The notes beneath the pieces are model-generated. The model had not been told where the DNA came from and did no database searches. It saw only the letters and a list, made by a program, of their open reading frames with translations. Positions 17,165 to 24,385 of a stretch of 49,895 nucleotides of DNA are shown here, in pieces. Each line of letters opens with the position of its first letter. Position 1 is the first letter of the stretch. The position numbers were made by a program, and so were the translations under genes. This DNA comes from JACPFV01 sp035526825 (GTDB lineage: Bacteria; Pseudomonadota; Gammaproteobacteria; Nevskiales; Nevskiaceae), in contig DATLBT010000038.1 of assembly GCA_035526825.1 (NCBI GenBank), positions 1 through 49,895 of the forward strand. Direction: 5' to 3'.

Positions 17165-18142
17165 ATGGCCCGCCGCCACGAAAACCTCCTGCCAATGGGT
17201 GAGCCCTACCCCCCGATCGAGCCGTACCGGACCCACCGCCTGCGGGTGTCCCCGATCCACGAGATCCACGTCGAGGAGTGCGGCAACCCGCGCGGCCAGG
17301 CAGTGTTGTTCGTGCACGGCGGCCCGGGTGGCGGCAGCGAGCCGTGGCATCGACAGTTCTTCGATCCGTCGCGCTACCGCATCGTGCTGTTCGACCAGCG
17401 CGGCTGCGGGCGTTCCACTCCCCACGCGGAGCTGGCCGACAACACCACGTGGCGGCTGGTCGAGGACATGGAAAAGATCCGCGACCGGCTCGGCATCGAC
17501 CGCTGGGTGGTGTTCGGCGGTTCGTGGGGCTCCACCCTGGCGCTCGCGTATGCGCAAACCCATCCCCAGCACGTAAAGGCGCTGGTGCTGCGCGGCATTT
17601 TCCTGCTCCGGCCCGCGGAGATCCGCTGGTTTTACCAGGACGGCTGCTCGTGGCTCTATCCGGACGCCTGGGAAAAATTCCTCGAGCCGATTCCTGCGGC
17701 CGAGCGCGGCGACCTGGTGTCTGCGTACTACCAGCGGCTGACCCACGGCGACGCGCGCATCCGCTCGGCAGCGGCGCGAGCCTGGAGCATCTGGGAGGGC
17801 GCGACCAGCAAGTTGATCCCGAGCGAGGACCTGGTGCGGCGCTTTGGCGAGGACAAGTTCGCCGAGGCTTTCGCGCGGATCGAGTGCCACTATTTCGTCA
17901 ACGGCGGGTTCTTCGAGTCGCCAGATTGGCTGCTCGAAAACGTCGGCCGGATCCGCAAGATCCCGGCGGTGATCGTGCAGGGTCGTTACGACGTGGTCTG
18001 CCCGATTCGTTCCGCGTGGGACCTCCACCGCGCCTGGCCCGAGGCCGAGTTGCAAATCGTCGCCGATGCCGGTCATGCGGCCAGCGAACCCGGCATCCTG
18101 CGCCGGCTGGTCGAGGCGACCGACCGATTCGCGTCCGCCTGA
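17165..18142 (+). CDS. pip: Proline iminopeptidase
   Basis: The 325-residue cytosolic alpha/beta-hydrolase of family S33 removes N-terminal proline from peptides. Visible are the oxyanion segment HGGPGGG (51-57), FDQRGCGRS (76-84), the nucleophile Ser120 in Gly-Gly-Ser-Trp-Gly-Ser, Asp276 in GRYD and His304 in DAGHAASEPG. Length and the family motif Asn-Gly-Gly-Phe-Phe (246-250) fit Xanthomonas-type enzymes. ATG 17165 is used; Met11 would also give a normal N-terminus. It converges with the Lrp-type gene with one base between. Confidence 0.94.
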   Translation: MARRHENLLPMGEPYPPIEPYRTHRLRVSPIHEIHVEECGNPRGQAVLFVHGGPGGGSEPWHRQFFDPSRYRIVLFDQRGCGRSTPHAELADNTTWRLVEDMEKIRDRLGIDRWVVFGGSWGSTLALAYAQTHPQHVKALVLRGIFLLRPAEIRWFYQDGCSWLYPDAWEKFLEPIPAAERGDLVSAYYQRLTHGDARIRSAAARAWSIWEGATSKLIPSEDLVRRFGEDKFAEAFARIECHYFVNGGFFESPDWLLENVGRIRKIPAVIVQGRYDVVCPIRSAWDLHRAWPEAELQIVADAGHAASEPGILRRLVEATDRFASA

Positions 18143-18143
18143 G

Positions 18144-18626
18144 CTAAGCGCGCGCAGGTGCGCGGATCAGCAGTCCTTCGTCATTCTTGATCGACTCGAG
18201 CACCAGGCTCGAGCGCACGTCCTTGACGCCGGGCAAGCCGATGAGACGGTGCATGGCGAAGTCCGAGAATGCCTTGAAGTCAGGCACGAACACATGCAGC
18301 AGGAAGTCGAGGTCGCCGGTCATCACGTAGCAAGCCCGGACCTCCGGTAACTTGCGCACTGCGGCCTCGAAAGACTCGGTCGTGTCTTTCGACTGGCGCT
18401 CGATGCGCACCTGGATGAAGGCCTGGATCTCGAGGCCGAGTGCCGCGGGACTTAGCACCGCCGCATAGCGCGCGATCACGCCGGACTCCTCCAGTCGCTG
18501 CACGCGGCGCTGGCAAGCGGTCGGCGACAACGCGACGCGCTCGGCCAGCGCCACCACCGGCATGCGGCCATCGCGCTGCAGCTCGGTGAGGATGCGCAAA
18601 TCCGTACGATCCAGCTTTGTCTGCAC
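18144..18626 (-). CDS. Lrp/AsnC-family transcriptional regulator
   Basis: The 160-residue protein starts at GTG. Residues 5-60 form the helix-turn-helix (LDRTDLRILTELQRDGRM, AERVALSPTACQRRVQRLE) and residues 65-150 the amino-acid-binding RAM domain. It is divergent from phhA with 106 bp between, the usual layout of a regulator of the adjacent amino-acid catabolic operon. A perfect inverted repeat lies between the two starts and reaches to one base before its own start codon, so it probably represses itself and controls phhA, with Phe or Tyr as likely effector. This is inference from position. Confidence 0.92.
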   Translation of the reverse strand: MQTKLDRTDLRILTELQRDGRMPVVALAERVALSPTACQRRVQRLEESGVIARYAAVLSPAALGLEIQAFIQVRIERQSKDTTESFEAAVRKLPEVRACYVMTGDLDFLLHVFVPDFKAFSDFAMHRLIGLPGVKDVRSSLVLESIKNDEGLLIRAPARA

Positions 18627-18627
18627 T

Positions 18628-18661
18628 TATTCACTACGTTTTGGTCGTTGGTTAGTGAATA
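18628..18661. promoter_or_regulatory. Inverted repeat, likely Lrp-type operator
   Basis: TATTCACTA at 18628-18636 and TAGTGAATA at 18653-18661 are perfect 9-bp inverted copies with a 16-base spacer; their centres are 25 bp apart. The repeat is AT-rich in a GC-rich chromosome and sits between the divergent regulator and phhA. Binding by the neighbouring Lrp-type protein is inferred. Confidence 0.6.
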
Positions 18662-18732
18662 CTACCCGTTTACAGGCCTTGCGCGACCTTTTTCGCAGCA
18701 AAGCTCCACGCGGTGCGGGTTAGGATGGATTC

Positions 18733-19587
18733 ATGTACGGCGCCAACACCACCACCGAGCTGCGCGGCGATTACCGCCACGCGCGCCCGGATTTCACGAT
18801 CGACCAGGACGTGCGCGCCTACTCGTCCGTTGACCAGGACATGTGGGTGCGGCTGTATCGCCGGCAGTCGGCGCTGGCGCAACGCTACGCATGCGGCGAA
18901 TTCATCGAGGGCCTCAAGCTGCTCGACGTCGCCAGCGGCGTCCCCGACCTCAACCGCGTGTCGGACGCGCTGGAGGCGCGCACGGGCTGGCGCCTCGCCG
19001 CCGTGCCGGGCTTCATTCCGGATGCCGTGTTCTTCGGCCACCTCGCAAAGCGGCGCCTGCCGGTCACGATCTGGCTGCGCAAGCCCGAGGAAATGGATTA
19101 TCTGGTCGAGCCGGACATCTTCCACGACTTCTTCGGCCATGTGCCGATGCTGTTCAACCCGGTATTCGCCGACTACGTGCAGATTTATGGCCAGCGCGGC
19201 CTCGAAGCCGTCGGCGCCAACGCGCTGCCGCTGCTTGCGCGCCTTTATTGGTACACGGTGGAGTTCGGCCTGATCGAAACGAGCGATGGCCTGCGCACTT
19301 TCGGCGCCGGCATCCTGTCGTCGGCGGGCGAGACGCCGTTCGCGATCGACAGCACGGAGCCGCACCGCGTGCGCTTCGAGCTCGAGCGTGTCATGCGCAC
19401 GCGCTACATGATCGACCAGTTCCAGAAGACGTATTTTGTGGTGCGCTCGCTCGACGAGTTGCACCGCGCCGTGGCGCAGGACTTGCGTCCGGCCTGGCAG
19501 CGGCTCGCGCCGCTGCCGCCGCTCGACCCCGCGCTGACCGAGCCCGGTGACGTGCTGGTGCAACCCTCCCGCCGCGCCGCGGCCTGA
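18733..19587 (+). CDS. phhA: Phenylalanine-4-hydroxylase
   Basis: The 284-residue cytosolic enzyme converts L-Phe to L-Tyr with O2 and tetrahydropterin. The mononuclear iron ligands are visible: His131 and His136 in PDIFHDFFGHVPML, and Glu177 in YTVEFGL. Length fits the single-domain bacterial form with no regulatory ACT domain. It opens the Phe/Tyr degradation operon. A dihydropteridine-reductase-like gene follows directly; no phhB (pterin carbinolamine dehydratase) is in the window, while folE at 46.5 kb begins pterin synthesis. Confidence 0.97.
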   Translation: MYGANTTTELRGDYRHARPDFTIDQDVRAYSSVDQDMWVRLYRRQSALAQRYACGEFIEGLKLLDVASGVPDLNRVSDALEARTGWRLAAVPGFIPDAVFFGHLAKRRLPVTIWLRKPEEMDYLVEPDIFHDFFGHVPMLFNPVFADYVQIYGQRGLEAVGANALPLLARLYWYTVEFGLIETSDGLRTFGAGILSSAGETPFAIDSTEPHRVRFELERVMRTRYMIDQFQKTYFVVRSLDELHRAVAQDLRPAWQRLAPLPPLDPALTEPGDVLVQPSRRAAA

Positions 19588-19613
19588 ACTCGCCGCCGCG
19601 GGCGGCCCTTCGC

Positions 19614-20282
19614 GTGAAGCCGATGCTCCAGCACCAAGTCGTGGTTGTGACCGGCGCGCGTGGCGCGCTCGGGCGCGCGGTGCGCGCGCGATTCGCGGAA
19701 GCGGGCGCCGTGGTCGCCGGCATCGACCGCGAGGCGGACATCCCGGCGAACGTGATCGCAGCGGACCTGGGCGATGCCGTTTCCGCCGAGCGAGCGATCC
19801 AGCAGCTCGCGGACCAGCATGGCCGCATCGATGCGCTGCTCAACCTCGCCGGCGGTTTCACCATGGCACCGGCAGGCGAACTCGCGCCTTGGGATGCGCT
19901 GTGGAAGATGAACCTCGCCACCGCGCTCCACACGTGCCGCGCCGTCATTCCCGGCATGGTCGCGCGCGGACATGGGGCGATCGTCAACATCGGCGCGCGC
20001 GTACAGCCGGCCGGCGCACAGATGGCAGCCTATGCCGCGAGCAAGAGTGCGGTGATGCGACTGACCGAATCGCTGGCCGAAGAAGTGAAAGCCTCCGGCG
20101 TGCGCGTGAACTGCGTGATGCCGAGCATCCTCGACACCGAGGCCAACCGCCGCTCGATGCCCGACGCCGACTTCGGCAAGTGGGTCGCACCCGCGGCACT
20201 GGCCGACGTGCTCGCATTCCTGTGCAGCGACCATGCGCGCGCCGTCACCGGCGCTCTCATCCCCGTCTACGGCCGCATGTGA
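19614..20282 (+). CDS. SDR, probable quinonoid dihydropteridine reductase
   Basis: The 222-residue short-chain dehydrogenase has cofactor motif TGARGALG (13-20), NLAGG (77-81), and the catalytic pair Tyr140 and Lys144 (YAASK). The usual catalytic Ser about 13 residues before Tyr is Gly127 (NIGA). Eukaryotic dihydropteridine reductase also lacks that Ser, and residues 173-190 (LDTEANRRSMPDADFGKW) closely resemble the LDTPMNRKSMPEADF stretch I recall from human QDPR; the RGALG loop matches too. With phhA immediately upstream, recycling of the quinonoid dihydropterin is the likely job. Start is GTG 19614; ATG 19623 is an alternative. Confidence 0.8.
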   Translation: MKPMLQHQVVVVTGARGALGRAVRARFAEAGAVVAGIDREADIPANVIAADLGDAVSAERAIQQLADQHGRIDALLNLAGGFTMAPAGELAPWDALWKMNLATALHTCRAVIPGMVARGHGAIVNIGARVQPAGAQMAAYAASKSAVMRLTESLAEEVKASGVRVNCVMPSILDTEANRRSMPDADFGKWVAPAALADVLAFLCSDHARAVTGALIPVYGRM

Positions 20283-20322
20283 GCGGCGTAGAATCCAGCC
20301 CTTGAGCGACGAGAACTCCACG

Positions 20323-21402
20323 ATGTCTGCGACCAAGAAGGAACACAATCCCCTCGGCACGGACGGCTTCGAGTTCGTCGAATTCACCGCGCCGGACAAG
20401 CAAGGCATCGAGCAGCTGCACGCGCTGTTCGAGCTGCTCGGCTTCACGGCGATCGCGCGCCACCGCAGCAAGGACGTGACGCTGTTCCGCCAGGGCGACA
20501 TCAACTTCCTGGTCAACGCGACGCCATACACGCACTTCCACCAGTTCGCGCAGGCGCATGGTCCTGCGGCGTGCGCGATGGCGTGGCGCGTGAAGGACGC
20601 CGTGAAGGCCTACGAGTACGCCGTGGCGCAGGGCGCGGTGCCGTTCGATGCCAAGCCGGGCTTCATGGAGCTGAGGTTGCCCGCGGTTTATGGCATCGGC
20701 AATTCAGTCCTTTATTTCATCGACCGCCATGGCCCGGAGCATTCGCTGTACGACGTCGACTTCCGGCCGATCCCGGGCGTTGACCAGCAGCCCAAGGGCG
20801 TCGGGCTGGAGCTGCTCGACCATCTCACGCACAACGTCCAGCGCGGCAACATGGACGTGTGGAGCGGCTTCTACGAGCGCATCGGCAACTTCAAGCAGAT
20901 TCGCTACTTCGACATCGAGGGCAAGCAGACCGGCCTGTTCTCGCGCGCGATGACCGCGCCGTGCGGCAAGATCCGCATCCCGATCAACGAGAGCGCCGAC
21001 GACAAGTCGCAGATCGAGGAATTTCTCAGGCAATACCGCGGCGAGGGCATCCAGCATCTCGCGCTGTCGACGCCGGACATCTACCAGACCGTGTCGCAGA
21101 TGCGCGCACGCGGCGTGGCTTTCATGGACACGCCGGACACGTACTACGGTGGCATCGACAAGCGCGTGAAGGGCCATGGCGAGGACGTCAAGAAGCTGAA
21201 AGACCTGCGCATCCTCATCGACGGCGCGCCCGAGGAAGGCATCCTCCTGCAGATCTTCACCAGCACGGTGATCGGCCCGATCTTCTTCGAGATCATCCAG
21301 CGCAAGGGCAACGAGGGTTTTGGCGAGGGCAACTTCAAGGCCCTGTTCGAGAGCATCGAGGAAGACCAGATCCGGCGTGGCGTGCTGAAGGCGACCGCGT
21401 GA
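20323..21402 (+). CDS. hppD: 4-hydroxyphenylpyruvate dioxygenase
   Basis: The 359-residue enzyme turns 4-hydroxyphenylpyruvate into homogentisate with O2 and non-heme iron. Ligands are His167 (LLDHLTHN), His245 (GIQHLAL) and Glu323 (FFEIIQR). The C-terminus (RKGNEGFGEGNFKALFESIE) is typical. The frame is open back to 20233, but ATG 20323 with GAGAA upstream gives the standard N-terminus (NPLGTDGFEFVEF). It sits 40 bp after the SDR gene. A palindromic repeat begins right after its stop. Confidence 0.97.
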   Translation: MSATKKEHNPLGTDGFEFVEFTAPDKQGIEQLHALFELLGFTAIARHRSKDVTLFRQGDINFLVNATPYTHFHQFAQAHGPAACAMAWRVKDAVKAYEYAVAQGAVPFDAKPGFMELRLPAVYGIGNSVLYFIDRHGPEHSLYDVDFRPIPGVDQQPKGVGLELLDHLTHNVQRGNMDVWSGFYERIGNFKQIRYFDIEGKQTGLFSRAMTAPCGKIRIPINESADDKSQIEEFLRQYRGEGIQHLALSTPDIYQTVSQMRARGVAFMDTPDTYYGGIDKRVKGHGEDVKKLKDLRILIDGAPEEGILLQIFTSTVIGPIFFEIIQRKGNEGFGEGNFKALFESIEEDQIRRGVLKATA

Positions 21403-21405
21403 TGC

Positions 21406-21493
21406 GTGTCATCCCGAGCGAAGCGAGGGATCGCGTTGCGCGTAGCAGCCACCTCAACGCGGTCCCTCGTCGCTTCGCTCCTCGGGATGACAC
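21406..21493. repeat. Imperfect palindromic repeat (REP/BOX-like), copy 1
   Basis: The left arm starts GTGTCATCCCGAGCGAAGCG and the right arm ends with its near-exact reverse complement; the arms differ by a short insertion and a few bases. It could fold into one 88-base hairpin. It fills the whole hppD-hmgA gap, and its last base abuts the hmgA ATG. A weaker relative is at 24327-24384, so it is probably a dispersed repeat of this genome. Confidence 0.75.
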
Positions 21494-22624
21494 ATGAAGA
21501 AGTGGATTTATCGCCCGCACGTGGAGGGCAAGGCCTCGCGCCAGGCCCACGCCGATTTGCCCGAAGGCACGGTCGAGCGCGAGATGAGCAAGGAGGGCTT
21601 CTTCGGCCCGGCCGCGCACTTCTACCATCCGCGGCCGCCGACCGGCTGGGTGAAATGGGACGGCCCACTCAAGCCGCGCGCGTTCGACCTCGTCAAGCTC
21701 GGAGCGCACGGCGCCTCGCCGTGGCACGCCAACGAAATCCTGCACAACGCCCATGTGCGCATGCGCTGGTGGGTGTGCAAGGCGTCGATGGCGCACCTCG
21801 TGCGCAACGCCGACGGTGACGAACTCCTCTTCGTGCACCTCGGCCACGCGGAGCTGTTCTGCGACCACGGCCACCTGTCGCTGGCGCCAGGTGATTACGT
21901 GGTGCTGCCGCGCGGCACGATGTGGCGCATCGAGTGCGCGGAAGCCGTCACGATGCTGCTGATCGAGGCGACCAATTCCAGCTATCAGTTGCCGGACAAG
22001 GGCATCGTCGGCGAGCACGCCATCTTCGACCCCGCGATGCTCGACATCCCCGCGATCGACGACGCGTTCAAGGCGCAAGCCGCGAAGCCCGGCGAGTGGC
22101 ACGTGCGCATCAAGCGCCGCAACGAAATCTCGACGGTGGTCTATCCCTACAACCCGCTCGACGCGGTGGGCTGGCACGGCAACCTGCACCCGGTGCGCAT
22201 CAACGTGCGGCACATCCGGCCGCTGATGTCGCACCGCTTCCACGTGCCGCCGAGCGCGCACACGACGTTCGTCGCGAACCGCTTCGTCGTCTGCACTTTC
22301 GCACCGCGGCCCTTCGAGACCGACGCGGGCGCGATCAAGGTGCCGTTCTTCCACAACAACGACGACTACGACGAGGTCTTGTTCTACCACGCGGGCGATT
22401 TCTTCTCGCGCGACCACATCCACCCGGGCATGGTTACGCTGCATCCGTGCGGCTTCACGCACGGCCCGCACCCGAAGGCGTTGAAGAAGATGCTCAAGCA
22501 GGACAAGCCTGCCACCGATGAATACGCGGTGATGATCGATGCGCGCGATGCGCTCGAAGTGGCAGCACCGGCGACGTCCGTCGAGAACGCCGACTACCAC
22601 ATGAGTTGGGCGGCCACGCCTTGA
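21494..22624 (+). CDS. hmgA: Homogentisate 1,2-dioxygenase (short form)
   Basis: The 376-residue enzyme should open homogentisate to maleylacetoacetate. It is about 50 residues shorter than the classical enzyme. Cupin-type segments are visible: LLFVHLGHAELFCDHGHLSL near 110-130, and the C-terminal region with FYHAGDFF, VTLHPCGFTHGPHP. The two His ligands can be placed there, but the Glu that lies six residues after the first His in classical enzymes is not at that spacing. The pathway context (hppD before, fahA and maiA after) makes the role secure. No ordinary ribosome site is seen; the palindromic repeat ends at its ATG. Confidence 0.92.
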   Translation: MKKWIYRPHVEGKASRQAHADLPEGTVEREMSKEGFFGPAAHFYHPRPPTGWVKWDGPLKPRAFDLVKLGAHGASPWHANEILHNAHVRMRWWVCKASMAHLVRNADGDELLFVHLGHAELFCDHGHLSLAPGDYVVLPRGTMWRIECAEAVTMLLIEATNSSYQLPDKGIVGEHAIFDPAMLDIPAIDDAFKAQAAKPGEWHVRIKRRNEISTVVYPYNPLDAVGWHGNLHPVRINVRHIRPLMSHRFHVPPSAHTTFVANRFVVCTFAPRPFETDAGAIKVPFFHNNDDYDEVLFYHAGDFFSRDHIHPGMVTLHPCGFTHGPHPKALKKMLKQDKPATDEYAVMIDARDALEVAAPATSVENADYHMSWAATP

Positions 22625-23640
22625 AGCTTGCGACGCTCAGGGACGGCACGCGCGACGGCCGGCTGATGGTCGTGTCGCGCGACCTGGCTTCCTGCTCGCC
22701 GGCGCCGGCCATTGCGCACACGCTGCAAAAGGCGCTCGACGACTGGGATGCCGTGCTGCCCAAGCTGCAGGCGCTATCCGACGAGATCAACGGCGGCAAG
22801 ATCGCCGGCACCATGGAATTCAATCCGCGCGACCTGCTCGCGCCGCTGCCGCGCGCCTACCAGTGGGCGGACGGTTCGGCGTACGTGAATCACGTCGAGT
22901 TGGTGCGCAAGGCACGTGGCGTCGAGATGCCGGACTCGTTCTGGACCGACCCGCTGATGTACCAGGGCGGCTCGGATTCTTTCCTCGCGCCGCTCGAGCC
23001 GATCCGCATGGCCGACGAGGCCTGGGGGATCGACCTCGAGGCCGAAGTCGCGGTAATCACGGCCGACGTGCCGATGGGCGCGACCGTCGCCCAGGCGGGC
23101 GCTGCGATCCGGCTGCTGGCGCTGGTCAACGACGTGTCCTTGCGCAACCTGATACCGAACGAGCTGGCCAAGGGCTTCGGCTTTTTTCATTCCAAGCCCA
23201 GCTCGGCGCTGTCGCCCGTCGTGGTCACGCCCGACGAGCTCGGTGCATCGTGGGATGGCGGCAAGGTGCACCTGCCGCTGCTGACGCAGCTCAACGGCAA
23301 GCCGCTGGGCAAGGCCAATGCCGGCATCGACATGACCTTCGATTTCCCGACGCTGGTCGCGCACGCCGCCAAGACGCGGCCACTCGGGGCCGGCACGATG
23401 ATCGGCAGTGGCACGGTGAGCAACCGCGGCGCCGACGGCGGACCCGGTCGGCCCATCGAGGATGAGGGTGTCGGCTACTCGTGCCTGGCCGAGCTGCGCA
23501 CGGTCGAAACGCTGCGCGCCGGCGCGGCGAAGACGCCGTTCCTCAGGTTCGGCGACCGCGTTCGCATCGAGATGCTCGATGCCGCCGGGCGCAGCATCTT
23601 CGGTGCCATCGACCAGACCGTGGAACAACATACCCCGTAG
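22621..23640 (+). CDS. fahA: Fumarylacetoacetate hydrolase
   Basis: The 339-residue enzyme cleaves fumarylacetoacetate to fumarate and acetoacetate, the last step of Tyr breakdown. The chosen TTG start overlaps the hmgA stop (TTGA) and gives the family N-terminus MKLATLRDGTRDG. The metal-binding and catalytic core is visible in MYQGGSDSFLAP, IDLEAEVAVI and the GSGTVSNRG to EDEGVGYSCLAE region. Length fits the bacterial two-domain FAH. A GC hairpin (7-bp arms) lies at 23641-23657 before maiA. Confidence 0.95.
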   Translation: MKLATLRDGTRDGRLMVVSRDLASCSPAPAIAHTLQKALDDWDAVLPKLQALSDEINGGKIAGTMEFNPRDLLAPLPRAYQWADGSAYVNHVELVRKARGVEMPDSFWTDPLMYQGGSDSFLAPLEPIRMADEAWGIDLEAEVAVITADVPMGATVAQAGAAIRLLALVNDVSLRNLIPNELAKGFGFFHSKPSSALSPVVVTPDELGASWDGGKVHLPLLTQLNGKPLGKANAGIDMTFDFPTLVAHAAKTRPLGAGTMIGSGTVSNRGADGGPGRPIEDEGVGYSCLAELRTVETLRAGAAKTPFLRFGDRVRIEMLDAAGRSIFGAIDQTVEQHTP

Positions 23641-23657
23641 GGCGGCCCCTGGCCGCC
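23641..23657. promoter_or_regulatory. Short perfect hairpin between fahA and maiA
   Basis: GGCGGCC at 23641-23647 and GGCCGCC at 23651-23657 are perfect inverted copies around CCT. No T-run follows, so it is more likely an mRNA stability or processing element than an intrinsic terminator. Confidence 0.4.
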
Positions 23658-23669
23658 GGACCCATCCCC

Positions 23670-24320
23670 ATGCTCAAGCTCTATTCGTTCTGGCGCAGCT
23701 CGGCTTCCTACCGCGTGCGTATCGCACTCGCGCTCAAAGGCCTGCCGTACGAATACGTGCCGATCCACCTCGTGCGCGACGGCGGCGAGCAGAACGCGCC
23801 GGCCTACCGCGCGCTGAATCCGCAAGGTCGCGTGCCGCTGCTGGTCGACGGCGACTTCCGCATCGCGCAGTCGATGGCGATCCTGGATTACCTCGAGTCG
23901 CTACAGCCCTCGCCGGCACTGCGGCCGACCGACGCGCGTCAGCGCGCGCGCGTGCTGGCGTTCTGCGAAGCGATCAATGCCGACACCCAGCCGCTGCAGA
24001 ACACCGGCGCCGTGCTGTATCTGGGCGAGCGCCTCGGCGCGGACGAGGCGGCGAAGGGCGCGTGGATGCGCCACTGGATCGAGCGCGGCCTGACGGTGCT
24101 CGAGCAGGAGCGCGCCGGCGCGCCTGAAACGGGCTATGCCTTCGGCGAGTCGCCGACCTGGGCGGATTGCCTGCTGGTGCCACAGGTGTACAACGCCGAG
24201 CGCTGGAAGTGCGACCTCCACAAGTTTCCCAAGCTGGTAGCGCTCGCCCGCCGCGTGCGCGAGGAGCCGGCGTTCGCGGCGGCGCATCCGTCGCAACAGC
24301 CGGACGCGGCGCCGGCCTGA
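23670..24320 (+). CDS. maiA: Maleylacetoacetate isomerase (zeta-class GST)
   Basis: The 216-residue glutathione-dependent enzyme isomerises maleylacetoacetate to fumarylacetoacetate. The N-terminal thioredoxin fold carries the zeta-class signature FWRSSASYRVRIALALKG at residues 6-23, whose Ser and Cys/Ser residues bind glutathione. Then follow NPQGRVPLL (47-55) and QSMAILDYL (64-72). The C-terminal helical domain has PTWADCLLVPQVYNA. It closes the Phe/Tyr operon. ATG 23670 gives the family N-terminus; the open frame before it overlaps fahA. Confidence 0.95.
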   Translation: MLKLYSFWRSSASYRVRIALALKGLPYEYVPIHLVRDGGEQNAPAYRALNPQGRVPLLVDGDFRIAQSMAILDYLESLQPSPALRPTDARQRARVLAFCEAINADTQPLQNTGAVLYLGERLGADEAAKGAWMRHWIERGLTVLEQERAGAPETGYAFGESPTWADCLLVPQVYNAERWKCDLHKFPKLVALARRVREEPAFAAAHPSQQPDAAPA

Positions 24321-24326
24321 TCACCG

Positions 24327-24384
24327 TGTCATGCTGAGCGGAGCGAAGGATCCCGTTCGGAAAGCAGCTACGCTCGGAATGACA
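24327..24384. repeat. Imperfect palindromic repeat, copy 2
   Basis: TGTCATGCTGAGCG at 24327-24340 pairs with CGCTCGGAATGACA at 24371-24384 with a few mismatches. It shares the GTCAT...GAGCGAAG...GGAT theme with the element at 21406-21493. It lies between the convergent maiA and receiver-kinase genes and could act as a bidirectional terminator. Confidence 0.6.
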
Positions 24385-24385
24385 G

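Noticed and set aside
17024..18076. Upstream extension of the mltD frame
   Set aside because: It is antisense to pip, and the signal peptide begins at ATG 17023.
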